This document shows, piece by piece, positions 45,690 through 57,082 of a stretch of 64,000 nucleotides of DNA (positions within the stretch are counted from its first letter, which is position 1; the number at the start of each line of letters is the position of its first letter). This DNA is from Gracilariopsis chorda (Eukaryota > Rhodophyta > Florideophyceae > Gracilariales > Gracilariaceae): positions 39,741-103,740 of the forward strand of contig NBIV01000256.1 of the NCBI GenBank assembly GCA_003194525.1, read 5' to 3'. Position numbers and translations under genes: made by a program. The notes beneath the pieces are model-generated. The model saw nothing but the letters and a program-made list of their open reading frames with translations. It was not told where the DNA came from and did not search any database.

Positions 45690-48660
45690 GGACGGATAGT
45701 TTGACCCATTTGGCAAGGTTTTCCTGTTTCAATTGTTTTTTTGCAATTTCGGGCACTCCAGACAATGCTGGGCCCTCCCCGCAGTCCGGCGCAAACCAGA
45801 TAATCCAGAATCTAGGACGGGCACTGGACGATACAGGTGGTCGAGGGGAAAGAATCGAACGAGAAACGGAACAGAAGATCTCATCCCTCAAGTCTGCTCT
45901 TACCCTTCTTCTTAGCTCGAAAAGCGAATCTGCGTCCACTCAAAATATCAATAAGCCTTCTCTATTTGATAGAAGCAGAATTTTAATAGCTGGATCACCC
46001 ACATCCGAAACTATCTTGAAGGAACGTCAAACCAAAAGGGCCTTCCCATATCACTCAGCTGTATTAGTGAAGCCGCTCATGAATGGTATCTCGTCCAAGT
46101 GAAGAATGGAACAGAATTCATCACACTGGAAGAGCTATTTGATTCTTCAGAGACTCGATTCAGGATAGTTAATAAGGAAAAACTTGCTTTCGATAAACTG
46201 AGAAAGTAGAAACAGATAAAAAACGTCCAGCAGTACAATGAAGAGTTCTTGACGGTCGTACTGGATATTTCTAATACCAGTATGGGAGAACAAATATATC
46301 GATATACAAGAGCTCTGAAGAGCTTTTATTAGGAAACACTTTATTTTAAAGAATACGAACCTGTTACGGATGTGATGAAGGATGTGGAAGGAGCTGAATC
46401 AGCGTATAGAAGAGGGTGATCCAGCAGATTCAGGAGATCGGCAGGTGGCCACCGGCACAATAACGGACAAGTACCAATGGAAATTGTGAATCTGAAGTTA
46501 GAGAAGTTTACTCAGGAAAACAGAGAAAATTGTGGCACGCACAATTTGCATCCACAGCAAAGGACCACTGCATAGGCCAAACGATGCGCGTAGCCCAAAA
46601 ATCGCCCACAGGAACTGTCCAACCTGCTGCCAGTTCAAATCAAAACCACTGTATCCATAGAGCCAAAAAAGATCTCCACGACTAATTTTAATGTCGAAGA
46701 ACGCACGGAACACCCGCGTGCGAGTACCAAATTAGACTACAAGAAGTAAAGACTTTTGACGTCAAATCTCGCGTCACCCTTTGAAACCCCCACCGCAGGA
46801 CTGCTACTTGCGCAAGTACGCGTAAAAGTAAAAGATGTAAAGCTTTTTTGAGAAGGTATTCGATACCAGCTACCTTTCTCAATCTTTCTTTAAAGCCGTG
46901 GGAATCCCAACAGTCAAAACGGACTACCAAACAGAAATGACAAATGGATCAACTACCATCTTAGAAGAGACTAAAAAAGAAGGTGTCATATTAGAAATGG
47001 GACAACTCACAGAGAAAAGACGGTTTGCCATCTTCCCACTGTACGGATATGACGCAATCCTCGGAAAGAACTGGCTGCAACAGTACAACCCTTACGTCAA
47101 CCATCGAACGAACGTCATATCATTCCACGTAGAAAAGGAACAAGTTTTTACTCACGTTACATGGAAGAGAAACAATAATGTGACAACAATAAGCGCTAGC
47201 AAGAAATGTATACAGAAAAAGCTACCAGAATTTTGCCGTTCTTGTACGACCAAGAAATGAATGAGAAGAAACAAAAGTACAAGAACCCAACCTAAAGTCG
47301 TTGTTACGTCATTACAAAGATATGTTCCTCGATAAACGCCCAGTCGGACTTCCTCCGAAACGAGAACAAGGCTTTAACATCGACTTACTACCCGATTCAA
47401 CACCACTAAAGAAAGAGCTCTATTGAATTTCGGATAAATAACTTATAGAATTCGTAAACAACTCGATGATCTACTTCAACAGGATTTCATCCAACCGAGC
47501 TCAAGTGCTTGGGGTGCACCTGTACTGTTTGTCGAAAAGAAAGATGGGTCGTTAAACCTATGCATAGACTATCAAGGATTGAACAAACTATCTGTGAAGC
47601 ACAACTATCCTACACCCAGGATTGATGACATATTTGATAAGTTAGGTGGAGCTAAAATATTCTCGAAAACAGATATCCGTTCAGGTTATCGTTGAATAAG
47701 GCTTTTTGAGAAGTCGGTTCCTATACCAGCCTTTCATACGAGGTATGGTCGCATTGAGGTCCTTGTACCCCCTTCGTTCCTAAAAATGCGCCAGCTTCAT
47801 TCATGAGCATGATGAATAGCGTATTACAAGAGTACTTAGATACGTTTGTCCTATTAGATCTAGATGATTCCTCACTTACAGTACAAACGAAGAGGAACAA
47901 CTGAAGCACATAAGATGTGTAATACAAAAACTGCGTGAGCACAAGCTCTATGGGAAGCATTCAAAGTGTGACTTCATGAAAAAGAAAGTCGAATACCTAA
48001 GAAACATTTTGAGTGAAAAAAGTATATCCCTCGGTGCGCAGAAAGTTGATGCAATCTTGAATTGGAGCCTACCCAGAACCAAAACCGACGACCAGTTATT
48101 TATCGGGTCAATAATCTGCTACGGAAAATTTATTAAGGACTGTCCCAAAATATCAAAACCCTTCAACAAACTATCTAGAAAAGCCCAGTTTGCATGGAAT
48201 CAGGAACATGTTGAGAGTTTGGAGTCTCTGAAGAAAGCTATAACCAGAACCCCAGTATTCAGACACTTTAACCCAAAACTAAACATTATCACTACTATCG
48301 ACGCCTCTCAATATTCCCTTGGAGCCGTCACGGAAGAGGTTGAAAATAATGTTGAACGACCTGTAGCATTTTCGTCAAGCACATTTTACGCACCAGAACG
48401 ACGTTATGCCACCCAAGAGAGAGAATTCTTGGGAGTAATAGATACGCTAATAGTATGGAGAGTTTATCCTCATGGCCAGACGTTCACAGTATGTGCAGAT
48501 CACTAGTACTTTTTATTTCTAGAGAGCCTATCTCAAAGAAAAGTACGCTGGCCGGAAATTGTGAAGTTTGACTTTTCTTTTCATACGATCAAAGGGAAAG
48601 CCAACGTTCCTGCAGATGCTCTTTCAACATACCCAAAATCTGCTGAAAACCATTAAGTGA
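45690..48660 (+). mobile_element. Ty3/gypsy relic C, 5' part (gag to RNase H)
   Basis: Gag remnants read near 46220-46420, with a YNEEFLTVVLDISNTS stretch typical of the gag core, crossed by stops. A protease-like segment is near 46900-47120 (FAIFPLYGYDAILGKNWL, with the conserved ILGxxWL). RT follows at 47450-47700 ([20 protein letters not shown] and a GLNKL core). The RT end and RNase H occupy 47976-48650 (TTIDASQYSLGAVT, then PADALSTYP). Several frameshifts and stops. The coding sequence stops abruptly at about 48660 where the Helitron begins, and the integrase resumes near 54880. Confidence 0.82.
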
Positions 48661-48674
48661 TGGAATAGAAAAAT

Positions 48675-48707
48675 CGGCTCTCAGCCGCAGGCGGCGCTTT
48701 GCGCCGC
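48675..48707 (-). repeat. Paired hairpins at the Helitron 3' end
   Basis: CGGCT-CTC-AGCCG (48675-48687) is followed by GCGGCGC-TTT-GCGCCGC (48691-48707). A hairpin close to the 3' terminus acts as terminator of rolling-circle transfer in Helitrons (family knowledge). Two in series is unusual. Confidence 0.75.
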
Positions 48708-48757
48708 GACCCAGAGTTTTCATAAGATATCCGTACAAATTTGGGTTTACGCATAAA

Positions 48758-50236
48758 CTAAACTACACCAAAGTAATCACGCCGCGCTCGAAAGTTCATA
48801 GCTTCTTGTAGAACAAACAGTTTGATGCTTACTGGCATTGCATGGAAATCGTGCGCACTTTGGAGCACCTCGTCTTCAATACGAAGCACTAACACATCAG
48901 TAGATGTTTTCACACGCGAAACCCCAACATAGACCTGACCCGGCAAAAAACGTTTGTTCGAAATTCGATTATGATTTTCTTCAGGGATTGTTTTCGTGCT
49001 TTATGCACAGTTGTTGAAAATGTCAATTTGATTTGAAACTGTCATCGTTTGATTTTCACATCTGCAAACTCAAAGATGAAGTCAATGCGGTGCATTAAAA
49101 AGTTTTGTTAATAAACCCATGTTCATCAATGCCCAAAACTCGAATCATTCTGCGAGAAATGCTGGTATCGATAAACATCTTTCCATTTAGCAAGTGCAGA
49201 TCAAGTGCATTTCAAATCATCATAACATTAACACCCAACTTCAGTTTCAAAGGATGGTGCGGGACTCCAGTTGGAGCGTAGTTAAACGTCAGCTTAGGTC
49301 CTATGATACTATTTGTATGAAATTTTTCACCCTTTCGCCCTCGACTGGGAACGCTTGTCGTGGCAGGCTTCAAGCCAAACATCCTTCCTTGGAAATACTC
49401 CAATGCGTTCTGGTTGTATTCCTCCACTAATTGATTTATTGGCGAAACAATCAATCAGATGAGCTTGAAATCTTCCTTCTTTCGTGTTGTTAAACATTTC
49501 GGCAGCAACTTTTATTCTTCGTGTAAATCTGATGTAGACATGAGTAGAAGACTTTCAGATGCTGGAAACGTCCCACGACCAAGACTGAGCAAATCTTTGG
49601 CGAAAACTGGATCATCTTGTTGGCGAACCTGTTCTGTATGGCGAAGACCTTTGCCTCTTCTGTCCCAAAGCTCGCAAGAGTACCATGGAACCTTCCATGG
49701 GAGATTCAGTGGAGTAACACGAGTCGTTCCATCCCTTTCGGATACTGTTCTCGCTCTCGGAACCACTGGCAGCAGTTGCATGTAGTCGCCGGCCATTACT
49801 TTGACCATGCCTCCAAAGTCTTTCGTAGAGTTTCTAAAGTCCTTCAGTACCATTTTCATGATCTTGAAGATCATTTTCAGGCACATTGATGCTTCATAAA
49901 GTACCAGCACAACAGTCCTCCGGATTACCTCTGCTCTTTGTGATCGTGATTGGTACTTGGAAAGTGTCTGAAGCTCTCTACTTTGCGAATCTTTGTTGTC
50001 ATTGACTCCCAATCCAAGCAAACTATGCAAACTTTTTCCGCCTAGTATAGGGCAGCAGCAATACCCCTCGTTGCTGTCATCTGCACCAATAGGCCTTCGT
50101 GCTCAACAATATCTCTCAACAAAGATAGGAGATAGGTCTTTCCTGTCCTCGCTCTTCCTTGTAAGAAGGTAACACTTCTGTGTGTGTTGCGTCTTTCAGA
50201 CTCTCCCATTCTTTCTCGGTATTGTATCTCCCTCAT
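48758..50236 (-). pseudogene. Helitron Pif1-like helicase domain, frameshifted
   Basis: Reading down the minus strand, FLQGRARTGKTYLL (Walker A, 50170) is followed by MHSLLGLG (50030), VVLVLYEASM (Walker B region, 49910), GGMVKVMAGDYMQLLPVVP (motif III, near 49800), IVSPINQLVEEYNQNAL (49450) and MPGQVYVGVSRVKT (motif VI, 48946). This is the complete helicase motif series in at least four separate frames. Walker A is altered (GRARTGKT for GPGGTGKT) and Walker B has Tyr for the usual Asp. The enzyme would unwind DNA in the 5'-3' direction during rolling-circle transposition. Here it is dead. Confidence 0.82.
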
Positions 50237-51565
50237 TATTTTCTGAAAAATGGGCCTTTGTCCTTCTTCGAGAACACCATATGGCTCTTTTAATCTTTGC
50301 CTGGACCTCGAAGAAGAGCTGCGATGTACTTCAGCTCGTCCTTCTGCTAGCTGCAGTTTGCTCTGTCTGAGAGGAAGTTGTGATACAGTATGATGAAAGA
50401 AGGGATCATTTCTGATAAGTCGACCACAATTATTGTCTGAAGTTTCAATGATTCTTCATATTATTTTTTTTCTTCTTTAGCCTCTGTTTCCCTCGGTTAT
50501 ATATGCAGCTAGAGCTCGTTCGTGCTTTCCATTCACTGTTTTAGTATTTAAACCTTTTTGAAAAGAAGTGGCGAGCAAGTAATGCAGCTAAGCAGAATTA
50601 GAATGGTATCATACTTACTCATCAAAAGCCGCTTCGTACTCGTCACTATGGATATGTACTCCACGGACTACTGCCGCTTCTCTATAAGTTGAGTAAGATT
50701 CGCTCCAAATACGTTTCCAATCATCAAAGGAGCTGAATGCAGAGTCCATAAGTAATATTCGAAGAGCGGAGAGTTCGGAATTTGCGGGAGAAGCAATTGT
50801 AGTTTGAGTCACAGTTCGATCCTTTTCGGATTGTTGCACGACGTTCATTCGTGGACTTCCTCCATCCTAGGTAGAGTCAGACTCTGGTACAGGGCGGGGT
50901 AGCTTATGGTATACACGTGCAGTCTCGTAGTATGTAATCTGGTCCAAGTCCACGTACCATGAGGATCGTTTTAAAATTCTTTCGAGCAGGGAAGACTTCA
51001 GACGTCTAGGCAGTCTTACGTTCCGAATCAGAACCTATCGTGCTCCACCGAGATTTATGTCAAGTGCCTGTACAGTTGAATTGATGTGAACATGCCTGAA
51101 CTATAAGCGGTTCCATGCTGCTTCAACCACGCCCACAACTCTCGCTCTCATATGTCACTCTGTGCACTTGATTGGCTTTCCGTTCCACTTGATAGAACCA
51201 AATCATGTTCTTTGGCACTCTCAAACGCATACTTAATCAGTTATGCTACAGTGCTGCCACCTTGGGTACTTTACACATTGATGTGAGCATTGTACTTCAT
51301 TGTGAGATCTGGATTGTACTGATCTAGTTTAAATTCTTCTGACCTTCTTCTTTGATAGGTCACTCGTTTTGTGTACTCATTTAGCATTGTTTCAGCCATA
51401 ATGTCTTCTCAATCATACCCAAATCGGCACCTCCCGTCAGAGGTACGATCAAATTTTCTTCACCAATTTGTGGAGCTCCTGGTGTTCAGGCAAATCACCC
51501 CGAGGCCGTTTGGCTCTGATAAAAGTGTCAATGCTCTCAGGATCTTCAATTACGCCCCCTTCCAA

Positions 51566-53508
51566 TCAAATACGAATGTGAAAATGTAGAGTATTTCTCT
51601 CGTCGAACTCAAGTTTAGTGGCAATCCCAATACATTTTGAGCCGAAGAGCTGCTCCGAATTATTCACTACATCCTTCATGATTGAATTTGCATACTGGTT
51701 GTACACTCCTGCAATAAGGTCTGGCCTATCAAAAGGACGGCTTCTGTCTCCCTGTAGAGAGAATGCTCCGTTGTTCTCACTGTCTATACTAAGCCGTTTC
51801 ATCTCTTCCCGCCATAATTTCATTGTGACTGTGACGAAAGGCATCAGGGAGCCCAGGTGAGCGACCATTGCTTGTACATCCAGCCATTTTTGTCTCCAGT
51901 AAGCCGGAAATGTTTTGTAATCACATGGAAAGAAGATTCTACCGGGAGGGCAGAGTTAATCTGTTCTGGTATGGGTTCCACCCCGCAGCTCACGTTCTTC
52001 AATCCTTCTCAACTGTTCTGTTTCCAAGCAAAGAAGTCTCAAGTATTCAAGTTTTGTGCTAGTACGAAGCAAACATTGCTGTAGAAGAGTGCCAGAGTTC
52101 AGGAGCACATTATCGGATACAGTCTTCCTTTATAGTGTTCTGCCCATGTTAGGCTCCTTTCGGCTCGGTTGTTGGCATCCTTTGATGAAATATATGTTGC
52201 TGTATCATACACGGCATGAATCACACCGTAAGGGTAGAGCCGTGGAAATGCCCCTTTCTCAGCTTCTATTGAACCAGGCTTCAAACCATTGTACTTGACA
52301 ACTCGCCGTTGAAGATTCCCGGTTTACATGTGATAGGATTCTCTTCTCCCTACCAGCTGCACAGCTTGGGTTTCCGACCTGAACAGTACACTTGGCTCTA
52401 CGACAAATGCTCTCATTGCAAGAGGTCTGCCCCAGCTGTCTTCTGGTAAAGATCCTGCACTGGAGCTCACCTCGATTCGGGAATCATACGCACCTTGATA
52501 TTTCCAGACAACTATTCCTTCCTGAATAGCATCTGCATGGATGTCCAGAGTAGACTCGTCCGCGTTGGATCTCCTCCGAACACTTTTGTCTAGTCTGAAC
52601 AAATTTGTATACCTCTGTCGGACAATGCCTGGTCTTCCTTGCAAGAGATCGTATAAATTTGGAACTAAGTATCTAATATTCGGGTTAGACACCATTCTTC
52701 TCGTGGGGGAGGAAGTATAATCCTGTAAATTAGGACTGGGAGGAATTTCCGACCACAAATATGAGTAGCGCACGTCCTGGCCTTGTAACAGAAAGAGCAA
52801 CATTGCCTTGAAGTGGAAGAAATGACGAACACCCACCACGAACGTAATTCATATCCATTAATGTGACAATGGTTGCAAATATCAATTTAAGTGTGTTGAT
52901 AGCGTTTGAAAAGAACATAAGTGATATATGTCTTCAAATTTCCAATTTATATGCACTCGTCTGAAAGAAACTACAAGCGATCTGGAGCTTTTATATCGAC
53001 ACCATGTTCCTTACGTTTGTAGACGAAGCAGAACTGCGCCACAATACTTGCACATACGAATACGAAGCAGTAACCCCAAATATTTGAGAGGACATCGAGT
53101 TGCTCGATGGCCGTTTGCACTGCATGTCCCACAACACGCTGGAAGTGTACCAGTGACTCTTTGGTACTTCAGATATGAAGGGCTTGGACGTGCAAGACCT
53201 TGAAAAATATTTTCTGCCCTTGCATCCCAGACATATTTTGCTCCATATTGAATGCATTGACGAGGTCTCCCCACGAACTGCATAATTATCTTATCTGGTT
53301 CCTGTTGAATGAGGGAAGTATGAGAGGAGTTCAAGTAAATCTCTTCAGGATTATGAGGTTCCATGATTCTCGTTTCTAAGTCCACCTGCTCAAGCTCATC
53401 GGTTATATCTAGATGATGCACGGGCTGTGTATTCTCTCTTTGACGACTGCCTGCTCCTGATCGGGGTCCACCCAGTCGTGATGGCAGTGGATGCGAAGAA
53501 GATCTCAT
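51566..53508 (-). pseudogene. Helitron N-terminal and Rep (HUH) region, frameshifted
   Basis: Frames at 53508-53011, 52839-52324, 52284-52099 and 51868-51566 form the Rep half. The first ends with a CKYCGAVL zinc motif. The second carries PNLYDLLQGRPGIVRQRYTN and an AMRAFVVEPSV-type middle. The last ends with GIATKLEFDERNTLHFHIRI near 51570-51630, where HFH is the HUH metal-binding motif of the nuclease. The catalytic Tyr pair downstream (expected around 51000) could not be located. Each break is a frameshift or stop. The region 50850-51560 between Rep and helicase reads poorly. Confidence 0.7.
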
Positions 53509-53744
53509 GTAGGACTGCGAGAACTGGAGAGAGATTGACAGATTTGGTGATCACATTCCGATGGAATATGTACCGTCTCTGCCCGGTGCAGTAGAGATCT
53601 AGTGTTGCACAATGGTTTTGTACATGATATATACGTATACATTTTGTCCTCATTGTCTCAAGATGCTCTTGACACCAGCAGTACATTGATAGTTTACATA
53701 CGTATTACTTTGCTAAGTACATATGCATTGCACTCTTATTCAGT

Positions 53745-54120
53745 ATTGCTTTCGGACGTCAATACATGTCGAGTAGGATTTTGCCTACGTATGAGTTGTA
53801 TAGGTAATTCCTATTCTTGTTAGAGGGTCCTACGTTTCTAGAACTGTTTGGACTACATATCAACTACATAGACTAAGATTATTTTTGTTCGGAGGGTATA
53901 CGTTTGCAGTACTGCGCAGACTACGTATGCACTACGTAAACTATAACTATTTTCGTTAGAAGGGTATAAGTTTGCAGTACTGCACAGCCTACGTATGCAC
54001 TGCATAGATTACAACTCTTTGTTTAGAAGGGTATACGTTCCCAGTACTGTGCAGCTTACGTATGCACGACGTAAGCTATAACTTTTTTTGTTAGAAGGGT
54101 ACACATATGTTGTACTGTAC
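53745..54120. repeat. Minisatellite, period about 68 bp, about 5 copies
   Basis: The motif AGAAGGGTATA-CGTTTGCAGTACTG recurs with GGGT anchors at 53825, 53894, 53962, 54029 and 54097 (spacing 67-69). Each unit contains TACGTATGCACTACG-type palindromic steps and AGTACT. It sits just upstream of the Helitron Rep gene. Confidence 0.8.
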
Positions 54121-54279
54121 GTTATTTATTTTGTTGTTTGAATAGGATACGTTTCTATTTTACATATTGTATAATGTGCTGACGATTGTGTACTTAAGCT
54201 AGAATGAACTCTAAAATTGCAGAAAGCTTTTCTTGAAGCAGTCGCCTACAACTTATTTCACTTTACTTGCTTCTCCGTT

Positions 54280-54480
54280 TCAACTACTGTCTAAAGCCAT
54301 TACCGATATGTCCCAAACAGAGGTTCCCTGCCTACAACTATGCAGTTTTCTCAGCCGTAAGGATGCTATTTTACCGCACTTGTGCACATTATTGAAAAAA
54401 TTGTGCAGAATACAGGCTGCATTAAAGCAAATTGATTTGCACCGTGGCACTTTCAATTGATTTTTTTTTGGAAGAGATTT
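54280..54480 (-). pseudogene. Short DDE transposase C-terminal fragment (Harbinger-like)
   Basis: The minus strand reads VPRCKSICFNAACILHNFFN near 54360-54440. The CILHNF block is typical of the last helix of DDE_Tnp_4/HARB1 transposases. No upstream catalytic part was recognised. It may be a fragment captured by the Helitron or an older insertion. Confidence 0.38.
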
Positions 54481-54879
54481 GTGCTCCATTGGCCTGAAGA
54501 ACGACACCGTGTACGCGGGATTGGAAGACTACCACCTGATTGGACGCAGCAAGGATTTGCCTGTTCGTTGGCCGTCAGAGATATCCACGAATGAGACGGA
54601 TTCGACGGTGATGATAGAAGTTGAGACTGTGAAGAGTGACAGATCTTCAACGTGCTCGACCGATTCGCGCCAGTAGACCAAATCGTTTGATTACCATTGG
54701 CTAGTCATTTGGAGGGACATAAATGTGCGTTTATTCATTTGTTCTAAGGGATCAGGTTGCCCGTTGTCAGTGCAATCCTCAGGTAGATTAGACCAGTCAT
54801 AACAGGAAGCAGTTTTCAGAACTTCCAAAGTCAATGGTACATCTCAGCTTGGTGAAGTATCCAAAAACGATACGCGCCC

Positions 54880-55992
54880 ACTCTTCAACGGATATCTAAA
54901 CAAGAACGAAGTAAAGACGTATACAAGTCTATACAGAGCCCATTTCAAAAAAATAAAACGGATTCATGTATAAAGAAAGACGACCCGTTGTGCCAAAAAG
55001 CCAAGTGCGGCTGAAGATACTACAAGAACACCACGTTCAGCCTGTTTAAGTACATCTAGCATTCAAAAAGACATATGAAAATTTCGGAGCCTATACCACT
55101 GGAAATCGTTACGCCGAACGACTATAGAATACGTGGACTCATGCCTGAAATGTTAAGAAACGAAATCACAAACCACAAAACCACAGGGTCAACTACAACC
55201 ACTACGTCCGCCGAAAACGAATTAGGCATAAATTAAAATGGAATTCATCACCCCACTTCCGAAAACGAAACAGGGGAATAATGCATTTCAAGTAGTAGTA
55301 GACTGCATATCCAAGTTGATCAGAATCATTCCAACCCCATCAAATGTCACTACAATTCAGACTGCAGAAATTTATTGTAAACACAAAAACACACATCATG
55401 GCCTTTCCCAAGTTATTATCTCCGATAGGGACAAGGTGTTTATAAGCAACTTTTGAAAAGAAATATTCCGCTTCATTGGTACCAAAGTAAGGACGTCAAC
55501 AGCATATTATCCACAGAAAAATGGTCAACCTGATGTAATGAACAGGAAAATTGAAGAACTGATTAGAGGATACGTCAATCTCAAGCAATCCAATTTGGAT
55601 GAACACCTCATAGAGTTCGAAGTCACATACAACACGTCTAGGAACTCGACAACAAATTTTACGCCATTCTTCTTAACGTATGGTTACCACTCAAGAGTAC
55701 TCCCGCTCGATACTCTCATCTAAAAGAATTATGGAGCTCTCAAACTCGTATAAAGCATGAACCAAGCAAGAAAAGAAGCAAGAACACAGATTGAAAGGCA
55801 GAATCTTTACTCTCGGTCATAAACCGACAAGAATCGATCCCCTTGCCCATTGAAAGTTGGACAAAAAGTCATGTTGTCCACAAATAACTTCAACGCCCAC
55901 CACATAGGGAAATAGTCTAAACTACAAATCCCATATTGTAGGGTATTCATGATCACGGAAAAACTTGGGCCAGTAACATTTTGTCTAGACCT
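54880..55992 (+). mobile_element. Ty3/gypsy relic C, 3' part (integrase)
   Basis: Integrase pieces continue relic C beyond the Helitron. MEFITPLPKTKQGNNAFQVV starts the core at 55238, with VDCISKLIRI, then VIISDRDKVF (second Asp), a TGA at about 55455, and TAYYPQKNGQPDVMNRKIEELI near 55500 (Glu block, altered). EVTYNTSRNSTTNFTPFFLTYG and a downstream KVGQKVML stretch complete it. An HHCC finger can be traced poorly near 54950-55150. The sequence is cut at 55992 by the LTR of element D. Confidence 0.78.
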
Positions 55993-56908
55993 TGTGGTGC
56001 AATCCCGGTGTGGGAAAGGCACCCAAGGCAGCTCGAAGCCTTGCTCTCTTGGAGAGGTAGGCCCAGCTGGGTAGAGCCCTCCGTGTCCCGTATGACGGGT
56101 GTAACTCCGTCGGGAGCCTGGATGTACCTCGGAGGTTTAGGGGTTAGAACGGGTCGGAACCACGGCTGGTCCGGAAGTAGCCTGCGAACAGTGGAACAAA
56201 AGAGGGAAAGGGACCACCCGACGGGGGCGTGCGGAAAGCGGGAACAGACCCCGGAGGGGGGGTGCCGATACACACACACGAACACGCACCGCGCGGCGGT
56301 TAGGGGATATGAGGGGAAGGGATGGTCTCACGGTCTCACGACACACGTCGGTAATATCAATACCCAAAACTGGGGCGGAGATAGGGCCTGTACGGGCGGT
56401 CACACGACAACAACGAATACCACGAGTGGTCACAACCCACTGGGTACGACGAGCACGGTCTCCTCGGTGGTGCGAGTCGGGTGAAACTATCGGGCAAGCG
56501 GTGTACCTCCGCGAGGAGTTAGACACTTCGCATGGCGAATAGAGTCAGAGCCGAACTCTTGTTACTTTTCTTGGTGAGATCGCCGCCGTGCGGCCGACGC
56601 TCAAGTACTAGCTCAGTGCAGTACAGTAGGTAGCGCACTAGCCTAAGTAAAATTAACCCCTAAACTATACTAAAATAAGTAGCCGTTTTGGGCCTCCTGG
56701 CCGGGGCTGTAGCCACGTGTCCACCACCCTTGCCAGGCAAGTACCACAAAATATGAATGTTCCCATAACCACCCTGGGTAACCCGACCGCTAATTAGCCC
56801 GGCAAACGGGGGCTAAAATTCATGCATCCCGCTTCATCGCTCGCACCGAGTACACCTCAGATATGAGTTTCACCATCGCCCGTACGCGGGAATGTATTGC
56901 ACTACACA
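55993..56908 (-). repeat. 3' LTR of Ty3 element D
   Basis: The plus-strand ends are TGTGGTGCAAT and ATTGCACTACACA, which form an imperfect inverted repeat starting TG and ending CA (916 bp). On the minus strand the LTR is directly preceded by TTAAGGAGGGGGA, a polypurine tract. The left flank is integrase of relic C, so the insertion point is exact. The 5' LTR lies outside the window and the five-base duplication (left side GACCT) cannot be checked. Confidence 0.82.
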
Positions 56909-56921
56909 TCCCCCTCCTTAA
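56909..56921 (-). promoter_or_regulatory. Polypurine tract of element D
   Basis: Minus strand TTAAGGAGGGGGA abuts the LTR start TGTGTAG. It serves as primer for plus-strand DNA synthesis in LTR elements. Confidence 0.78.
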
Positions 56922-56970
56922 GGGCCGAAAACGAACGTGAGTATAAACGTGAGGAGATGAGGCGCGAGGG

Positions 56971-56978
56971 TATAAATA
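56971..56978 (+). promoter_or_regulatory. TATA box for the antisense gene of element D
   Basis: TATAAATA lies on the plus strand 112 bases upstream of ATG 57083. It is inside the element, outside the LTR, and points opposite to gag-pol. A second, weaker TATAAA is at 56942. This supports an independent transcript (inference). Confidence 0.5.
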
Positions 56979-57082
56979 GTCCCGACAAGGGAATCGCCGA
57001 GATACCGGTCCCCCGTACCAACACGGTTACAACTGATCAACCCTCAGTACCTTCTTCAACAGCCTCTGCGCCCCTCTCTACT

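Larger units (their letters stand above)
48665..54700 (-). mobile_element. Helitron, degenerate, nested in Ty3 relic C
   Basis: Minus-strand coding pieces follow Helitron order: an N-terminal zinc motif (MCKYCGAVLL near 53030), a Rep/HUH region, and a Pif1-type helicase. The lower-coordinate (3') end has two adjacent hairpins, 48675-48687 and 48691-48707. A CTAT tetramer (reverse of 48665-48668) lies six bases beyond the first, close to the canonical CTRR end. The 5' limit is not certain. Ty3 relic C resumes by about 54880, so the end lies between about 54130 and 54880. No target duplication is expected for Helitrons. Many frameshifts make it inactive. Confidence 0.78.
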
